Below are positions 31,250 to 40,654 of a stretch of 46,053 nucleotides of DNA, one piece after another. The notes beneath the pieces were generated by a model. The model was not told the DNA's origin, searched no databases, and saw nothing but the letters and a program-made list of their open reading frames with translations. The position numbers and the translations under genes were made by a program. The stretch is from Trueperella sp. (GTDB taxonomy: Bacteria; Actinomycetota; Actinomycetes; Actinomycetales; Actinomycetaceae). Location: contig JALEWQ010000054.1 of NCBI GenBank assembly GCA_022783305.1, forward strand, positions 1 to 46,053. The letters run 5' to 3'. The stretch's first letter is position 1. Each line of letters begins with the position of its first letter.

Positions 31250-32190
31250 TCCTCGGCGTTGAAGAAGTCTTCGTCGATGGAGTAGAGCGTGACCTCCCTG
31301 TGCTTTTCTACTGCGACACCGTAGGTGAGCATGAGGTTGGTCAGTTTGACGCCATCGATGAGCACAATGGTTCCGTGCGGGTACTTCTCTGCAATTGAGA
31401 GCGCGGCCGGTTGGAACTTGGAGGTCGTGATGAACACGCCAAGGCTCGCACCATGCGAATCCAGAGCTCCCATGAAGTCACGCACTTCAGGTGTTCCCAC
31501 GGTGTTGGAATCGGCGTATCGCTTGGCTTGAATGTAGACGTTGGTCAATCCCAGTGGGTCTTGGCGGATGATGCCATCGATTCCGTTGTCTCCGGACTTA
31601 CCTACGCGCTGCTTCGCGCCGTGCGTGCCGCCATATCCCATGGCCCATAACAGTTCGACCACCGCGTTCTCGAAGAACTCAGGGCTTTCCTCTTGCAAGC
31701 GATGCCGCAAGCGGGTCTCGACTTCTGCGTTGAACTCACGAGCCAGTTCGTCGATTGCCTCGACAGGGTCGGATGCCCCATCAGTGTCAAGATCATCGCC
31801 GTTTGAAGCAGACGACCCTGAAGCAGCGTTCTTACGTTCAGCAACCTCTTGTTGGTAAGCAACCCAGGCCGGCCACTCAAGCAAGTCCTTCTGGGTGTAC
31901 GAGGTCAAACCGCGCGCATCTACCGCCAGTCCATCATCGGTGATTTGGTAAACGCCTCGCTTGGGCTTAGACACAAGGCCCGCAGCGGAGAACGAGGAGC
32001 ACGCCCAATTGATCCGGTTGACATAGCGCAGTCCACCGGAGGGTAGTTCTTGGGCGCGAGCCTGCTCATCAAGTCCAGCCAAGTCGGCAGCGCGCTCGCA
32101 CAGTTCCCTGAAAGCAAGCGGCTTGCCGTCTGCCAGCGCACGCAGCACCAACGGACGGAACTCATCAGCAGAAGGGACTTGCATAACCAC
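31246..32190 (-). CDS. Antisense Mrr-type restriction endonuclease
   Basis: This 314-residue protein on the minus strand within the tail genes has two Mrr domains. The N-terminal winged-helix domain (about 5-95) includes LRYVNRINWACSSFSAAGLVSKPKRGVYQITDDG. The C-terminal Mrr nuclease (about 170-300) has ELLWAMGYGGTHG, D205 in GIDGII, Q221-A-K223 in VYIQAKRY and GVFITTSKFQPAAL. Mrr enzymes cut methylated DNA or act without a cognate methylase. The GTG start has AGGAG six bases upstream. It is a self-contained unit placed tail-to-tail with a structural gene and probably protects the lysogen from methylated phages. Confidence 0.9.
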   Translation of the reverse strand: MVMQVPSADEFRPLVLRALADGKPLAFRELCERAADLAGLDEQARAQELPSGGLRYVNRINWACSSFSAAGLVSKPKRGVYQITDDGLAVDARGLTSYTQKDLLEWPAWVAYQQEVAERKNAASGSSASNGDDLDTDGASDPVEAIDELAREFNAEVETRLRHRLQEESPEFFENAVVELLWAMGYGGTHGAKQRVGKSGDNGIDGIIRQDPLGLTNVYIQAKRYADSNTVGTPEVRDFMGALDSHGASLGVFITTSKFQPAALSIAEKYPHGTIVLIDGVKLTNLMLTYGVAVEKHREVTLYSIDEDFFNAED

Positions 32191-32292
32191 AACAAACTCC
32201 TACCCGTCATAGGCGCGCAGTCCTTGCGTGCCTGACTCCCATCACCAAATTTACAGGCAGACATCACCCCTGACACGGAAGGATCACCCACC

Positions 32293-32889
32293 ATGGCCAC
32301 TATTGGGCTCGACAGCCTCTACTACGCCACCATCACCGAGAACGATGACGGTGAAGAAACCTACGCCACCCCCGAGCGGCTGGCGAAAGCGATCAGTGCG
32401 GAACTGTCCGTCGAAGTCGCCGAAGCCATCCTCTACGCGGACGACGGTCCTGCCGAAGTCGTTAAAGAATTCCAGTCCGGCACCCTCACCCTGGGAGTAG
32501 ACGACCTCACCCCAACGGTCGCCGCGGCCCTGGTGGGCGCGGTAGTGGACAAGAACAAAGTGCTCGTCTCCGCTTCCGAAGACGGTGGCGCTCCGGTCGC
32601 TATCGGGTTCCGAGCCCGTAAGGCTGACGGCACCTACCGGTACTTCTGGCTCTACAAGGTCCGCTTCGCCATCCCTGCCGCGTCCTTGAACACCAAGGGC
32701 GACAGTATTGAGTTCGCGACCCCGTCTATCGAGGGCACGATCCTGCGCCGCACCAAGCCCGATGCTTCCGGTAAGCACCCGTGGAAGGCCGAAGCCACCG
32801 AAGGTGACGCCACCAAGAACATCACCGATGGCTGGTTCAAGAACGTCTATGAGCCCGCCTACGCCACCACCACCGTCACCGCCAGCTAA
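32293..32889 (+). CDS. Major tail tube protein (phi13-type)
   Basis: This 198-residue protein begins MATIGLDSLYYATITENDDGEETYATPERLAKAISAELSVE, the N-terminal pattern of phi13-family major tail proteins. It continues EFQSGTLTLGVDDLTPTVAAALVGA and YRYFWLYKVRFAIPAASLNTKGDSIEFATPSIEGTILRR. It polymerises into the tail tube. A GGAAGG ribosome binding site precedes the start. The gene lies about 100 bases downstream of the divergent Mrr gene, so a promoter for this block may lie in the gap. Confidence 0.9.
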   Translation: MATIGLDSLYYATITENDDGEETYATPERLAKAISAELSVEVAEAILYADDGPAEVVKEFQSGTLTLGVDDLTPTVAAALVGAVVDKNKVLVSASEDGGAPVAIGFRARKADGTYRYFWLYKVRFAIPAASLNTKGDSIEFATPSIEGTILRRTKPDASGKHPWKAEATEGDATKNITDGWFKNVYEPAYATTTVTAS

Positions 32890-32906
32890 ACCGGAAGGAA
32901 CCAGTC

Positions 32907-33311
32907 ATGGCTAAAACCAGTAAGAAAACCCCGGCCAGTGTGCTGCCAGACGGGGCAGGCCATTCATCGTTTATCCGTCTGGGTGGGCAGGATTTCGAGC
33001 TCATCCTCACCACCCGCGCCACCAGGGAAATCGCCTCCCGCTACGGGGGCCTGGAACAACTCGGCGAGAAACTCGAGAACGAGGCGGATCTGGGTGAGCA
33101 GATCGGTGAAATCGCATGGCTGATCGCGCTACTGGCCAACCAGTCCGTGTTGATCCACAACCTCACCCACCCCCAGGACGTGAAGCCTGAGGTGACTGCG
33201 GAGATGGTTGAGTTACTCACCGTGCCTGGTGAGCTGGCGGGCTATCGGGAGGCGATCACCGCTGCTCTGGCTGCTGGGACGGGGCGTGAGGTCGCCTCCC
33301 CAAAAGCCTAA
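32907..33311 (+). CDS. Tail assembly chaperone G-type
   Basis: This 134-residue protein corresponds to lambda gpG-type chaperones: LGGQDFELILTTRATREIASRYGGLEQL and LGEQIGEIAWLIALLANQSVLIHNL. It is made in excess by normal termination at 33309-33311. A fraction of ribosomes shift at the end of the gene to make the longer G-T product. These chaperones bind the tape measure protein and recruit tube subunits, but are absent from the finished tail. Confidence 0.9.
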   Translation: MAKTSKKTPASVLPDGAGHSSFIRLGGQDFELILTTRATREIASRYGGLEQLGEKLENEADLGEQIGEIAWLIALLANQSVLIHNLTHPQDVKPEVTAEMVELLTVPGELAGYREAITAALAAGTGREVASPKA

Positions 33312-33517
33312 CCACCAGCCCGTCAGCGAACTGGGGTGAGAACCTCACCCGCCTGGCCTACCTGGCCCACCGCTACCTGCACCTGGACCGGTGGGAGGTC
33401 GCGCTCATGCCGCTCGGCGTGCTGCTCGACCTCATCGAGTGCCACTGGCAACACACCCAACCCGGCCGCAACAGCGCTGAGCCGAGCATCGACGACATCA
33501 TCCCGCCAGGCATCTAA
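32907..33517 (+). CDS. G-T fusion chaperone by -1 frameshift
   Basis: At the canonical slippery heptamer C CCA AAA (33299-33305), two codons before the G stop, a -1 shift gives an open frame to 33517. It adds about 70 residues: SLTTSPSANWGENLTRLAYLAHRYLHLDRW...IDDIIPPGI. The added part is a plausible T domain rich in aromatic and leucine residues. It has no independent start, which explains why it would be missed. Gene order (between tube and tape measure) is the standard place for this conserved frameshift. The product is about 203 residues. Confidence 0.85.
33299..33305 (+). other. Slippery heptamer for programmed -1 frameshift
   Basis: CCCAAAA reads C CCA AAA in the zero frame of the G-type chaperone and fits X XXY YYZ. 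The stop of the zero frame follows one codon later. Downstream GC-rich sequence could form a stimulating structure. Confidence 0.8.
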
Positions 33518-33579
33518 GCCCCACGCTCACTCACGGGTCTGGGGCTTAGTCCTGTGCTTTACCCTCAAAGGAGGCCAGG

Positions 33580-36225
33580 GTGGCTGATTCATCGTTTGGT
33601 TTGAAGATTGGCTTGGAGGGCGAGCGGGAGTTTAAGAAGGCGATCACGGATATCAACCGTGAGATGCGGGTGCTGGGGTCTGAGATGAAGGTGGTGGCTT
33701 CCCAGTTCGGGAAGAACGCTGCTGACGCGGACGCTCTCACGGCCCGCAACGAGGTGTTGGGCAAGCAGATCGAAACCCAGAAGGGCAAGATCGAGGCGCT
33801 GAAGGCCGCCCTCCAAAACGCCAGTAGTTCGTTTGGTGAGGCTGATAGTCGTACCCAGAACTGGCAGATCCAGCTCAACAACGCCACCGCGACCCTGAAC
33901 GAGCTCGAGGGGGAACTGGGCCAGAACACCTCCAAAATCGAGCAGCTCACCAATGCTGCGGGCAATAGCGAGGGTGAGTTCAAGGACGCCGCCACTGGCG
34001 CAGACAAACTCAGTGGCGAGGTGGATGATCTCGGCCGGGAAATGGATGACACATCCGGGAAGACTCGTGTCTTTGGTGATGTCCTGAAAGCCAACCTGGC
34101 TGCCGAGGCCATTATCGGCGGGGTTAAGGCCATCGGGTCCGCGATCGCTGGTATCGGCCGCGGCTTCGCATCCGCGATGAAAGACGGGGTGGCCTACAAC
34201 GCGGAGATGGAGCAGTACACCACGAGCTTCACCACGATGCTGGGTGACCAGGCTAAAGCCCAACAGCTCGTCAATGATCTGAAGGTGACGGCGGCTAAGA
34301 CCCCGTTCGGTATGGGAGACCTGGCGAAAAACACGCAGACGCTCATGGCGTTTGGCATCAGCGCGGACGAAGCGAAACTGCGTCTGGGCCAGCTTGGTGA
34401 CATCTCCCAGGGTGATGCCCAAAAACTTGAGTCATTGACGCTGGCGTTCGCACAGGTTTCCTCTGCGGGGAAACTCTCCGGCCAGGATCTGCTGCAGATG
34501 ATCAATGCCGGGTTTAACCCGTTGCAGGAGATGAGTAAGAAGACCGGCAAGAGCGTCGGCGAGCTCAAAGAGGAGATGGAGAAGGGCGCGATCAGCGCCG
34601 ACATGGTCGCTGAGGCGTTCGCGTCCGCGACTGCTGAGGGTGGCCAGTTCTACGGGGCGATGGAAGCCCAGTCCAAAACCTTCTCCGGACAAATGAGCAC
34701 TCTCGAGGACGGCATTAACGGCCTCAAGGGCTCTCTCGCAGGGGGCCTGACGGGCATGCTGGCATCCACGGTTCTACCCATGGTTAATGGCTGGGTTGAC
34801 ACGCTGACCACCGCCTTCGAACAAGGCGGGGTTGATGGGTTGCTGGGTGCGTTGGATGGGATCCTCACCCAGGCCCTGGATTTCCTCTCCGCCCAGCTCC
34901 CAGTCGTACTGGACGTGGCCTTGAAGGCGATCATGGCGCTAGTCGAAGCCCTCGTGAACAGCGCACCACAACTAGCCACGGCGGCGGTGCAGATTCTGCA
35001 AACCCTCGCCACCGCGATCCTCACCGCCCTGCCACTACTGGTAGACGCCGCGCTACAAATCATCGGGACCTTGGCTGCCGGTATTGGTCAGGCTCTGCCC
35101 ACGTTGATTCCGGCGATCGTGGCGGCGTTGGTTGCGATCGTCCAAGCAATCATCGACAATCTCCCGCTCATCCTGGACGGGGCGCTGCAGCTGGTGTTGG
35201 GTTTGGCGCAGGGGTTGATTGCGGCGATCCCGGTGTTGATCGAGGCTTTGCCGGCGCTGATTCAAGCGATCATCGACTTCGTGATCGGGGCGATCCCGAT
35301 GATCATCGACGCCGGCATCCAGCTCCTCACTGCTTTGGTGACGGCGTTGCCGACGATCATTGAGGCGATTGTGGCGGCCCTGCCGCAGATCATCACCTCC
35401 ATCATCACAGCGATCCTGGGGGCCATTCCGCTGCTGATCGACGCAGGCATCAAACTGCTCACCGCCCTGATCGGGGCACTGCCGCAAATCATCCAAACCC
35501 TCGTGGCGGCCATGCCCACGATCATTGCAGCGGTCATCGGCGCGATCCTGGCGGCTGTACCGCAGTTGATCCAGGCCGGCATCCGGTTGCTTACCGCGCT
35601 TGTTGGGGCGTTGCCGCAGATCATCTCCACGATTGTCTCGGCGGTGCCCCAGATCCTCGGCTCGCTCATAAGTGGCTTGGCGCAGGGGTATGGGCAGATG
35701 CTGGACGTGGGTATGAACCTGGTGCGCGGCCTATGGTCGGGCATCCAGCAGCTCGCGGGATGGCTGTGGAACAAAGTCTCTAGCTGGGTGAGCAGCATCT
35801 GGGACGGGATCACCAGTTTCTTCGGGATCCATTCACCCTCACGGCAGATGGCCTGGGTCGGCGACATGCTCACACGCGGTCTCGCACAAGGAATCGATGC
35901 CACCGGAGCCCGTGCCGTGAACGCCGCCGAAGACATGGCAGCAGACGTCAGTGACACCCTCGGCAGCCTGACGTCCGGGGTACGCATCCCAGTCTCTATG
36001 GGCCCGTCCATGCCGAACCATGTAGGCGCACCCGGCTCCATGGGGGCCGGTAGCACGGTTATGGATGCGGAGGCTGTGGCGACAGCGGCGGCCAAGAGCG
36101 TGCTGGAGAAGCTGGACGTGAATGTGCGCCTGTCAGACGGGACGCTGGTCGGCAAACTCACCCCACTCATCGACCGCCAGTTGGCGGCCCGGGGCCGTAC
36201 CAGCGCACTGCTCACACCCACCTAA
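33580..36225 (+). CDS. Tape measure protein
   Basis: This 881-residue protein, the largest in the tail block except the Tal, sets tail length. The N-terminal 150 residues are coiled coil (LTARNEVLGKQIETQKGKIEALKAALQ). The conserved tape measure region around 200-360 includes MEQYTTSFTTMLGDQAKAQQLVNDLKVTAAKTPFGMGDLAKNTQTLMAFGI and SGQDLLQMINAGFNPLQEMSKKTGKS. Residues about 430-720 are repeated hydrophobic helices rich in Ile, Leu and Ala (ALPQII repeats). The C-terminus has FGIHSPSRQMAWVGDML, common in such proteins. The GTG at 33580 follows AAAGGAGG. Confidence 0.95.
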   Translation: MADSSFGLKIGLEGEREFKKAITDINREMRVLGSEMKVVASQFGKNAADADALTARNEVLGKQIETQKGKIEALKAALQNASSSFGEADSRTQNWQIQLNNATATLNELEGELGQNTSKIEQLTNAAGNSEGEFKDAATGADKLSGEVDDLGREMDDTSGKTRVFGDVLKANLAAEAIIGGVKAIGSAIAGIGRGFASAMKDGVAYNAEMEQYTTSFTTMLGDQAKAQQLVNDLKVTAAKTPFGMGDLAKNTQTLMAFGISADEAKLRLGQLGDISQGDAQKLESLTLAFAQVSSAGKLSGQDLLQMINAGFNPLQEMSKKTGKSVGELKEEMEKGAISADMVAEAFASATAEGGQFYGAMEAQSKTFSGQMSTLEDGINGLKGSLAGGLTGMLASTVLPMVNGWVDTLTTAFEQGGVDGLLGALDGILTQALDFLSAQLPVVLDVALKAIMALVEALVNSAPQLATAAVQILQTLATAILTALPLLVDAALQIIGTLAAGIGQALPTLIPAIVAALVAIVQAIIDNLPLILDGALQLVLGLAQGLIAAIPVLIEALPALIQAIIDFVIGAIPMIIDAGIQLLTALVTALPTIIEAIVAALPQIITSIITAILGAIPLLIDAGIKLLTALIGALPQIIQTLVAAMPTIIAAVIGAILAAVPQLIQAGIRLLTALVGALPQIISTIVSAVPQILGSLISGLAQGYGQMLDVGMNLVRGLWSGIQQLAGWLWNKVSSWVSSIWDGITSFFGIHSPSRQMAWVGDMLTRGLAQGIDATGARAVNAAEDMAADVSDTLGSLTSGVRIPVSMGPSMPNHVGAPGSMGAGSTVMDAEAVATAAAKSVLEKLDVNVRLSDGTLVGKLTPLIDRQLAARGRTSALLTPT

Positions 36226-36262
36226 ACCACTCACTGTCGCTACTTCTTTGGGAGGTGTTGTG

Positions 36263-36952
36263 ATGCGTGGATTCATCCTCGGAGACTTTGATTCCCTGGC
36301 CAGTGGGTGCCGGGTGACGAGTCCGCCGGCTGTGTCTTTCACCGCCCGCGCCACCACTGATGTGGAGGTTGCGGGCGGTGAAGGCATCATCACCCGCACC
36401 ACCGGCTGGAGTCCCCGCACCCTCAGTATTGGCTTGCTGGCTCCGAGCCTGGATGTGGTCGAGCACCTCGCAGGCACCGCTACACACAGTGGTTTGTATC
36501 TGCGGTTGTCGCACCTACCAGGCCGATACCTCATCACCACCAAAGGCTCGGTGAGCGAGCTGTCCCGGTTCGGCACCCGGTGGAAAGCCACCCTGGAGGT
36601 GACCTGCCGGCCCTTCACCTACCTGGATGCGGGCCTGACCCCAGTGCCCCTCAGGGCGGGCGGGGTGGTGCGGGTGGTCAACCCGACCCTGCTCGACTCC
36701 CGGCCCGTCATCACCCTGTCTGGTTCTGGCACCACCACGATCACGATCAACAACACCCCGTACCGGGTCGTGCTCCCAGGCTCGGGTGAGCTCGTGATCG
36801 ATTGCGGCTCGATGACCTGCACGGTCTCAGGCAAAACCCTCACCGACGCCCTTTTGGCTCTCGACTTCCCAGTACTGGTGCCGGGCGTGAACACGCTGGC
36901 ACTGCCGGCGGGTGTTTCTGGGCGCTTGATTCCGATGTGGAGGACACCATGA
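36263..36952 (+). CDS. Distal tail protein (Dit)
   Basis: This 229-residue siphovirus Dit-type protein has N-terminal beta-sandwich segments with GWSPRTLSIGLLAPS and RFGTRWKATLEVTCRPFTYLDAG. A galectin-like C-terminal part follows (VVRVVNPTLLDSRPVITLSGSGTTTITINNTPYRVVLPGSGELVIDC). Its hexamer is the hub between tail tube and tip. GGGAGG precedes the ATG. Its end overlaps the Tal gene as ATGA, as usual for Dit-Tal pairs. Confidence 0.85.
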   Translation: MRGFILGDFDSLASGCRVTSPPAVSFTARATTDVEVAGGEGIITRTTGWSPRTLSIGLLAPSLDVVEHLAGTATHSGLYLRLSHLPGRYLITTKGSVSELSRFGTRWKATLEVTCRPFTYLDAGLTPVPLRAGGVVRVVNPTLLDSRPVITLSGSGTTTITINNTPYRVVLPGSGELVIDCGSMTCTVSGKTLTDALLALDFPVLVPGVNTLALPAGVSGRLIPMWRTP

Positions 36953-39939
36953 TTACCACACACAACCCAACCCTCACCACCGGACAGACCTTCACCGGCA
37001 GTGGCAGACAAGTACTCGACCCACACCTCGCCACCGCAGAGATCACTGAGGAACTGAACGGCGCATACACCCTGGAAATCTCCTGGCCCCACAACCCAGC
37101 AGTCATGCTGGAGGTGGGTGACATTGTTGCCGCACCCGTCCCAGACGGCACCCGCCAGGGGTTCCGGGTCGCCACGCTCACGATGGATGGGGAGCAGATG
37201 TGGCATGCGGCCTGCCACCACATCACCTTCGACCTGGCCACCAACGTCATCGTCGACGCCGCGGCAGTCAACATGACCGGCAGCCAAGCCCTCGCACACC
37301 TACTCAGCCGCTTGGCTGCCCCACACTCCTTCACCCCAGGACCCGTGAGCAACCTTGGCCCCAGGGACAGTGTGCGGTGGGTGCGCAAGTCCGGCCTGGA
37401 AGCCTTGAGCGGGGATGACAACGGGATCCTTACCCGCTGGGGCGGAGACCTGACCCGCGACAACACGATCCTGTCCTGGCAGCCTCGGCGGGGGCGAATC
37501 AGCAAGGTGGTGGTGTGGGAGGGCAAAAACCTCGCCAGCATGGACAAAACCACCGACGCCACCGGCCTGACGACCAGGATTCTGCCGGTCGGCTTCGACG
37601 GACTCACCATCCCCGAGGTCTTCGTGGACTCACCCCGCATCGGCGACTTTCCGACACCCTTGGTGCGGGTGGAGCGGTTTGAGCACATCAAAGCCATCAA
37701 AGACCCCGATCGGCCTGCAGAGGGAGAACTCCCGCTATCCGAGGCCCAACAAGCACTCAGGGAGGCTGCAAAGGCGCGGTTCACCACCGACCACGTCGAT
37801 GTTCCCGTTTTGACGTGCGAGGTGGTGATGGCATCACCCGAACACACCACCGGTCTCGAAGAGCTCCGCCTGGGCGACACGGTCACCGTGCGCAGCTCGA
37901 CCTATGGGGTAGACCTTGAGGCCCGCGTGACGGGCTACGTCTACAACGCCCTCACGAATGCATACACCTCAATCACTCTCACGACGGGGAACGCTGGGAC
38001 TCCGCGTGGGTTGGCAGGACAGATGCGCCAGCTTAGCCAGAGCATTGCTGCGCGGGCTGAGGAGTCCGCTGCGGTCTTGATTGCCGCTAACGGGTCTAAC
38101 CGCTCCTACCACCAAGCCACTGCCCCTACCGGTGCGCGATTGGGGGATATCTGGTTCCAAGACGACGGCTCCGGCCAGGTCAACATCTGGATCTACCAGG
38201 CCACCAGCACGGGTGAGTCGGGCTGGGTCCAGGTCGCTGGTGACATCACTGCCGCTGCCCTGGAAGCAGAACTCGAGGCCGCCAGGCGTGAGGTTGCCGG
38301 GTTGAGTACTGACCTGACGGGGCGGATTGAGAAAGCACAGGCGGATTTCCAGGCCGGCGTCGAAGCCGTGCGTGCGGACATGGAGGCAGGTGAGCGGCAG
38401 GCCAGTGAGGCAATCGCTGCGCTGGACCGAAACATTGAGGCAGCTATCGCGCAAGCGAAAAGAGACAGCGAGGAGGTCGACACCAACGCTCGCGCACGTG
38501 AGGAGGAAATGGCTGCCGCCTTCGATAGTGCCCGCGCCAACCTCGAAGCAGACATGAAGGGCAAGGCGGATAAGAACGGTTTGATTGCGCAGATTAATGC
38601 TTCACCCGAGAGTGAGCTCATCGCCGGCAAGCGCCTACACATCACTGGTCAGGCTCTGATCGATTCATCGATCATTACCACCGCGATGATTCGGGATGCG
38701 GCGATCGTGAACGCGAAAATCGCCTCCCTAGACGCCTCCAAAATCACCACCGGATACCTCGACGCCGCCCGGATTAGGGCCGGGAGTATTAGTAGTGAGA
38801 AGTTGCTGGTGGCAGACGGGTTCATCACCACCGCCATGATTCGCGATGCGGCGATCACCAACGCCAAGATCGGAGCGGTGGACGCCGCGAAAATCACCAC
38901 CGGATACCTGTCCGCAGCCAGGCTCAAGGCCGGGTCGATCACCTCGGACAAGCTGGTGATCGCAGCTGGCTTCATTAAGACTGCGATGATCGCGGACGCC
39001 GCCATCACCTCGGCGAAGATCGCCTCGTTGGATGCTGGGAAGATCACCACCGGCACCCTGGCTGCGGCCCGGATTGCGGCAGGCTCCATTACCAGCGACA
39101 AGCTCAGTATCGCGGCCGGGTTCATCAAGACCGCGATGATTGCCGATGCTGCGATCACGAGCGCGAAGATCGGCTCCCTAGACGCCGGCAAGATCACCAC
39201 GGGGACGCTCAATGCGGCCCGTATCGGGGCTGGGTCGATTACGGCGGACAAGCTGGCCTCCAACGCGATCCAGGTCGGGCTGGCGGGGTGGACGAGCACG
39301 ATCCGTATCACGCCGTCTGCGATCAGCTGGTACTCGGGTTCCACCCTGGAAGGGCAGATCACCAGCCGAGGCATGACGTTTTGGTACGGGAGTCGTCAGA
39401 TCGGGTGGATGGGTGAGCAGTACAAGAAGGACTACCCAGATATCCGTGGAATCACCAACGCTCTGGAATACCAGGGAGACTTCGTGGACTGGGCGTACAA
39501 GAAAACCCAGACCGCTGGCGTGTTCACCACGATGCTGTCGCTGGATCCGAAAGGAAAGATGTACTCCGGCCAGCCCGGTATCCATGTCGGTACCGACCTG
39601 CGCCTGCACGGCTGGGGGCTACTGACCTCAGAGGGCCGGAAAGTCATCTTGCAAGACTGTGCTCTCACCGGTCTTGGTACCCACCCAGGATGGGCCAGCG
39701 CGAACGGCAAAGCGAAAGTCGTCTTCCACACCAACGACCTGATGATCGTCACCGGCGGCAGCTACTACAACATGACCAAACTGATGGCCCGCGTGGGTGA
39801 GCTCATTGCCCGCATGAACTCCCTGATCGGCTACTTCAACCAGGGCTGGATCAAAACCATCCGCAACACCAGCGGCGGAAACATCACCTGGGAGTACTTC
39901 TCCAGCACCGGCTGGTCCGCCATGTCCACCGACTTCTAA
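36949..39939 (+). CDS. Tail-associated (Tal) protein with fibre repeats
   Basis: In this 996-residue protein, residues 1-360 form the gp27-like Tal hub (ATAEITEELNGAYTLEISWPHN, LEVGDIVAAPVPDGTRQGFRVATL, LRLGDTVTVRSSTYGVDLEARVTGYVYN). Around 380-540 follow a small beta domain (LGDIWFQDDGSGQVNIWIYQAT) and a long coiled coil (RREVAGLSTDLTGRIEKAQADFQAG). Then come four 50-residue repeats (about 576-775) and a C-terminal head that is probably receptor-binding. No peptidase motif is evident. It caps the tail and triggers ejection. Confidence 0.88.
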   Translation: MITTHNPTLTTGQTFTGSGRQVLDPHLATAEITEELNGAYTLEISWPHNPAVMLEVGDIVAAPVPDGTRQGFRVATLTMDGEQMWHAACHHITFDLATNVIVDAAAVNMTGSQALAHLLSRLAAPHSFTPGPVSNLGPRDSVRWVRKSGLEALSGDDNGILTRWGGDLTRDNTILSWQPRRGRISKVVVWEGKNLASMDKTTDATGLTTRILPVGFDGLTIPEVFVDSPRIGDFPTPLVRVERFEHIKAIKDPDRPAEGELPLSEAQQALREAAKARFTTDHVDVPVLTCEVVMASPEHTTGLEELRLGDTVTVRSSTYGVDLEARVTGYVYNALTNAYTSITLTTGNAGTPRGLAGQMRQLSQSIAARAEESAAVLIAANGSNRSYHQATAPTGARLGDIWFQDDGSGQVNIWIYQATSTGESGWVQVAGDITAAALEAELEAARREVAGLSTDLTGRIEKAQADFQAGVEAVRADMEAGERQASEAIAALDRNIEAAIAQAKRDSEEVDTNARAREEEMAAAFDSARANLEADMKGKADKNGLIAQINASPESELIAGKRLHITGQALIDSSIITTAMIRDAAIVNAKIASLDASKITTGYLDAARIRAGSISSEKLLVADGFITTAMIRDAAITNAKIGAVDAAKITTGYLSAARLKAGSITSDKLVIAAGFIKTAMIADAAITSAKIASLDAGKITTGTLAAARIAAGSITSDKLSIAAGFIKTAMIADAAITSAKIGSLDAGKITTGTLNAARIGAGSITADKLASNAIQVGLAGWTSTIRITPSAISWYSGSTLEGQITSRGMTFWYGSRQIGWMGEQYKKDYPDIRGITNALEYQGDFVDWAYKKTQTAGVFTTMLSLDPKGKMYSGQPGIHVGTDLRLHGWGLLTSEGRKVILQDCALTGLGTHPGWASANGKAKVVFHTNDLMIVTGGSYYNMTKLMARVGELIARMNSLIGYFNQGWIKTIRNTSGGNITWEYFSSTGWSAMSTDF
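38674..39273 (+). repeat. Four tandem 150-bp repeats in the Tal gene
   Basis: Units begin at 38674, 38824, 38974 and 39124, each 50 codons. The consensus runs TTAMIRDAAITNAKIASLDA, then KITTGYLDAARIAAGSITSDKL and a short joint ending GF. Units 3 and 4 are the closest to each other. Such repeats form a trimeric beta-helical or beta-prism shaft in tail fibres. Confidence 0.85.
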
Positions 39940-39965
39940 CAAGCCCACGTTAAGGAGCACCCCCT

Positions 39966-40415
39966 ATGTCTCTCATCATCACCAACACTGATCTCCAACC
40001 CATCCACACCCTCTTAGTGGAACTGCCCCTTGCGGGTGCTGCCTCGCGTGCCAGGTCCAAGCTCGCCGCCATGGTTGAGGCTGCTCTGGAATCCCTAGCC
40101 GCCAGCGAGCTCGAACTGGTCACGGAGTACGCCTCCAAGAACAGCGCTGGTGAGCCTGTCATCAGCCAGGCTGGCGAGATCTCGTTCCCCACCACTCAGG
40201 CGGGGCGTGAGTTCCTGGCCGAACGCACCAAACTCATGAACGAACAGGCCGAGCTGTCCGGTCAGTCGTACACGACCATGACCGCCACCTTGTATGAGGC
40301 GCTGCTCGCGTATGAAGAGCCTCTGAGTGGCGAGGCGGCCCGGGCTTATGACCGGCTGTGTGACGCTCTCGAACACCACCACGCAACCATCAACCAGCAG
40401 GAGGTGGCGTCATGA
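39966..40415 (+). CDS. Phage protein, DUF1617-like
   Basis: This 149-residue helical protein has KLAAMVEAALESLAASELELVTEYASKNSAGEPVI, a pattern like DUF1617 proteins that follow the Tal gene in many Gram-positive siphoviruses. The TYEALLAYEEPLSGEAARAYDRL-type C-terminus is less typical. Ribosome binding site AAGGAG precedes the ATG, and it is coupled to the next gene by ATGA. The role, perhaps in tail tip assembly, is unknown. The family call is tentative. Confidence 0.6.
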   Translation: MSLIITNTDLQPIHTLLVELPLAGAASRARSKLAAMVEAALESLAASELELVTEYASKNSAGEPVISQAGEISFPTTQAGREFLAERTKLMNEQAELSGQSYTTMTATLYEALLAYEEPLSGEAARAYDRLCDALEHHHATINQQEVAS

Positions 40416-40654
40416 GCGAAACCACCAACACCACTGAGACCGCGGGCCTGGAGTCGGTCCTAGAAACCCCGCCCACCACTAGTGGGACCACCAGCCGGGC
40501 CCCGCTACCAGTGACGTTGCCGGCCGAAGCCACCTCATCCCGGAGCACGGCGCAGATCGCACGCCAGGTCCTGTCACTGATCGTGCGGCCGGGGACGAAC
40601 ACGTTACGCAGCATCAGCGAACTCGACGCACTACTAGGTAAGGAGGACATGTGA
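40412..40654 (+). CDS. Small phage protein before holin
   Basis: This is an 80-residue protein coupled to both neighbours. The first 50 residues are Thr-, Ser- and Pro-rich and probably disordered (TNTTETAGLESVLETPPTTSGTTSRAPLP). The last 30 form a possible helix (TAQIARQVLSLIVRPGTNTLRSISELDALL). No family was recognised. Located between a tail gene and the holin, it may be a minor virion or lysis-timing protein, but nothing in the sequence decides this. Confidence 0.55.
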   Translation: MSETTNTTETAGLESVLETPPTTSGTTSRAPLPVTLPAEATSSRSTAQIARQVLSLIVRPGTNTLRSISELDALLGKEDM

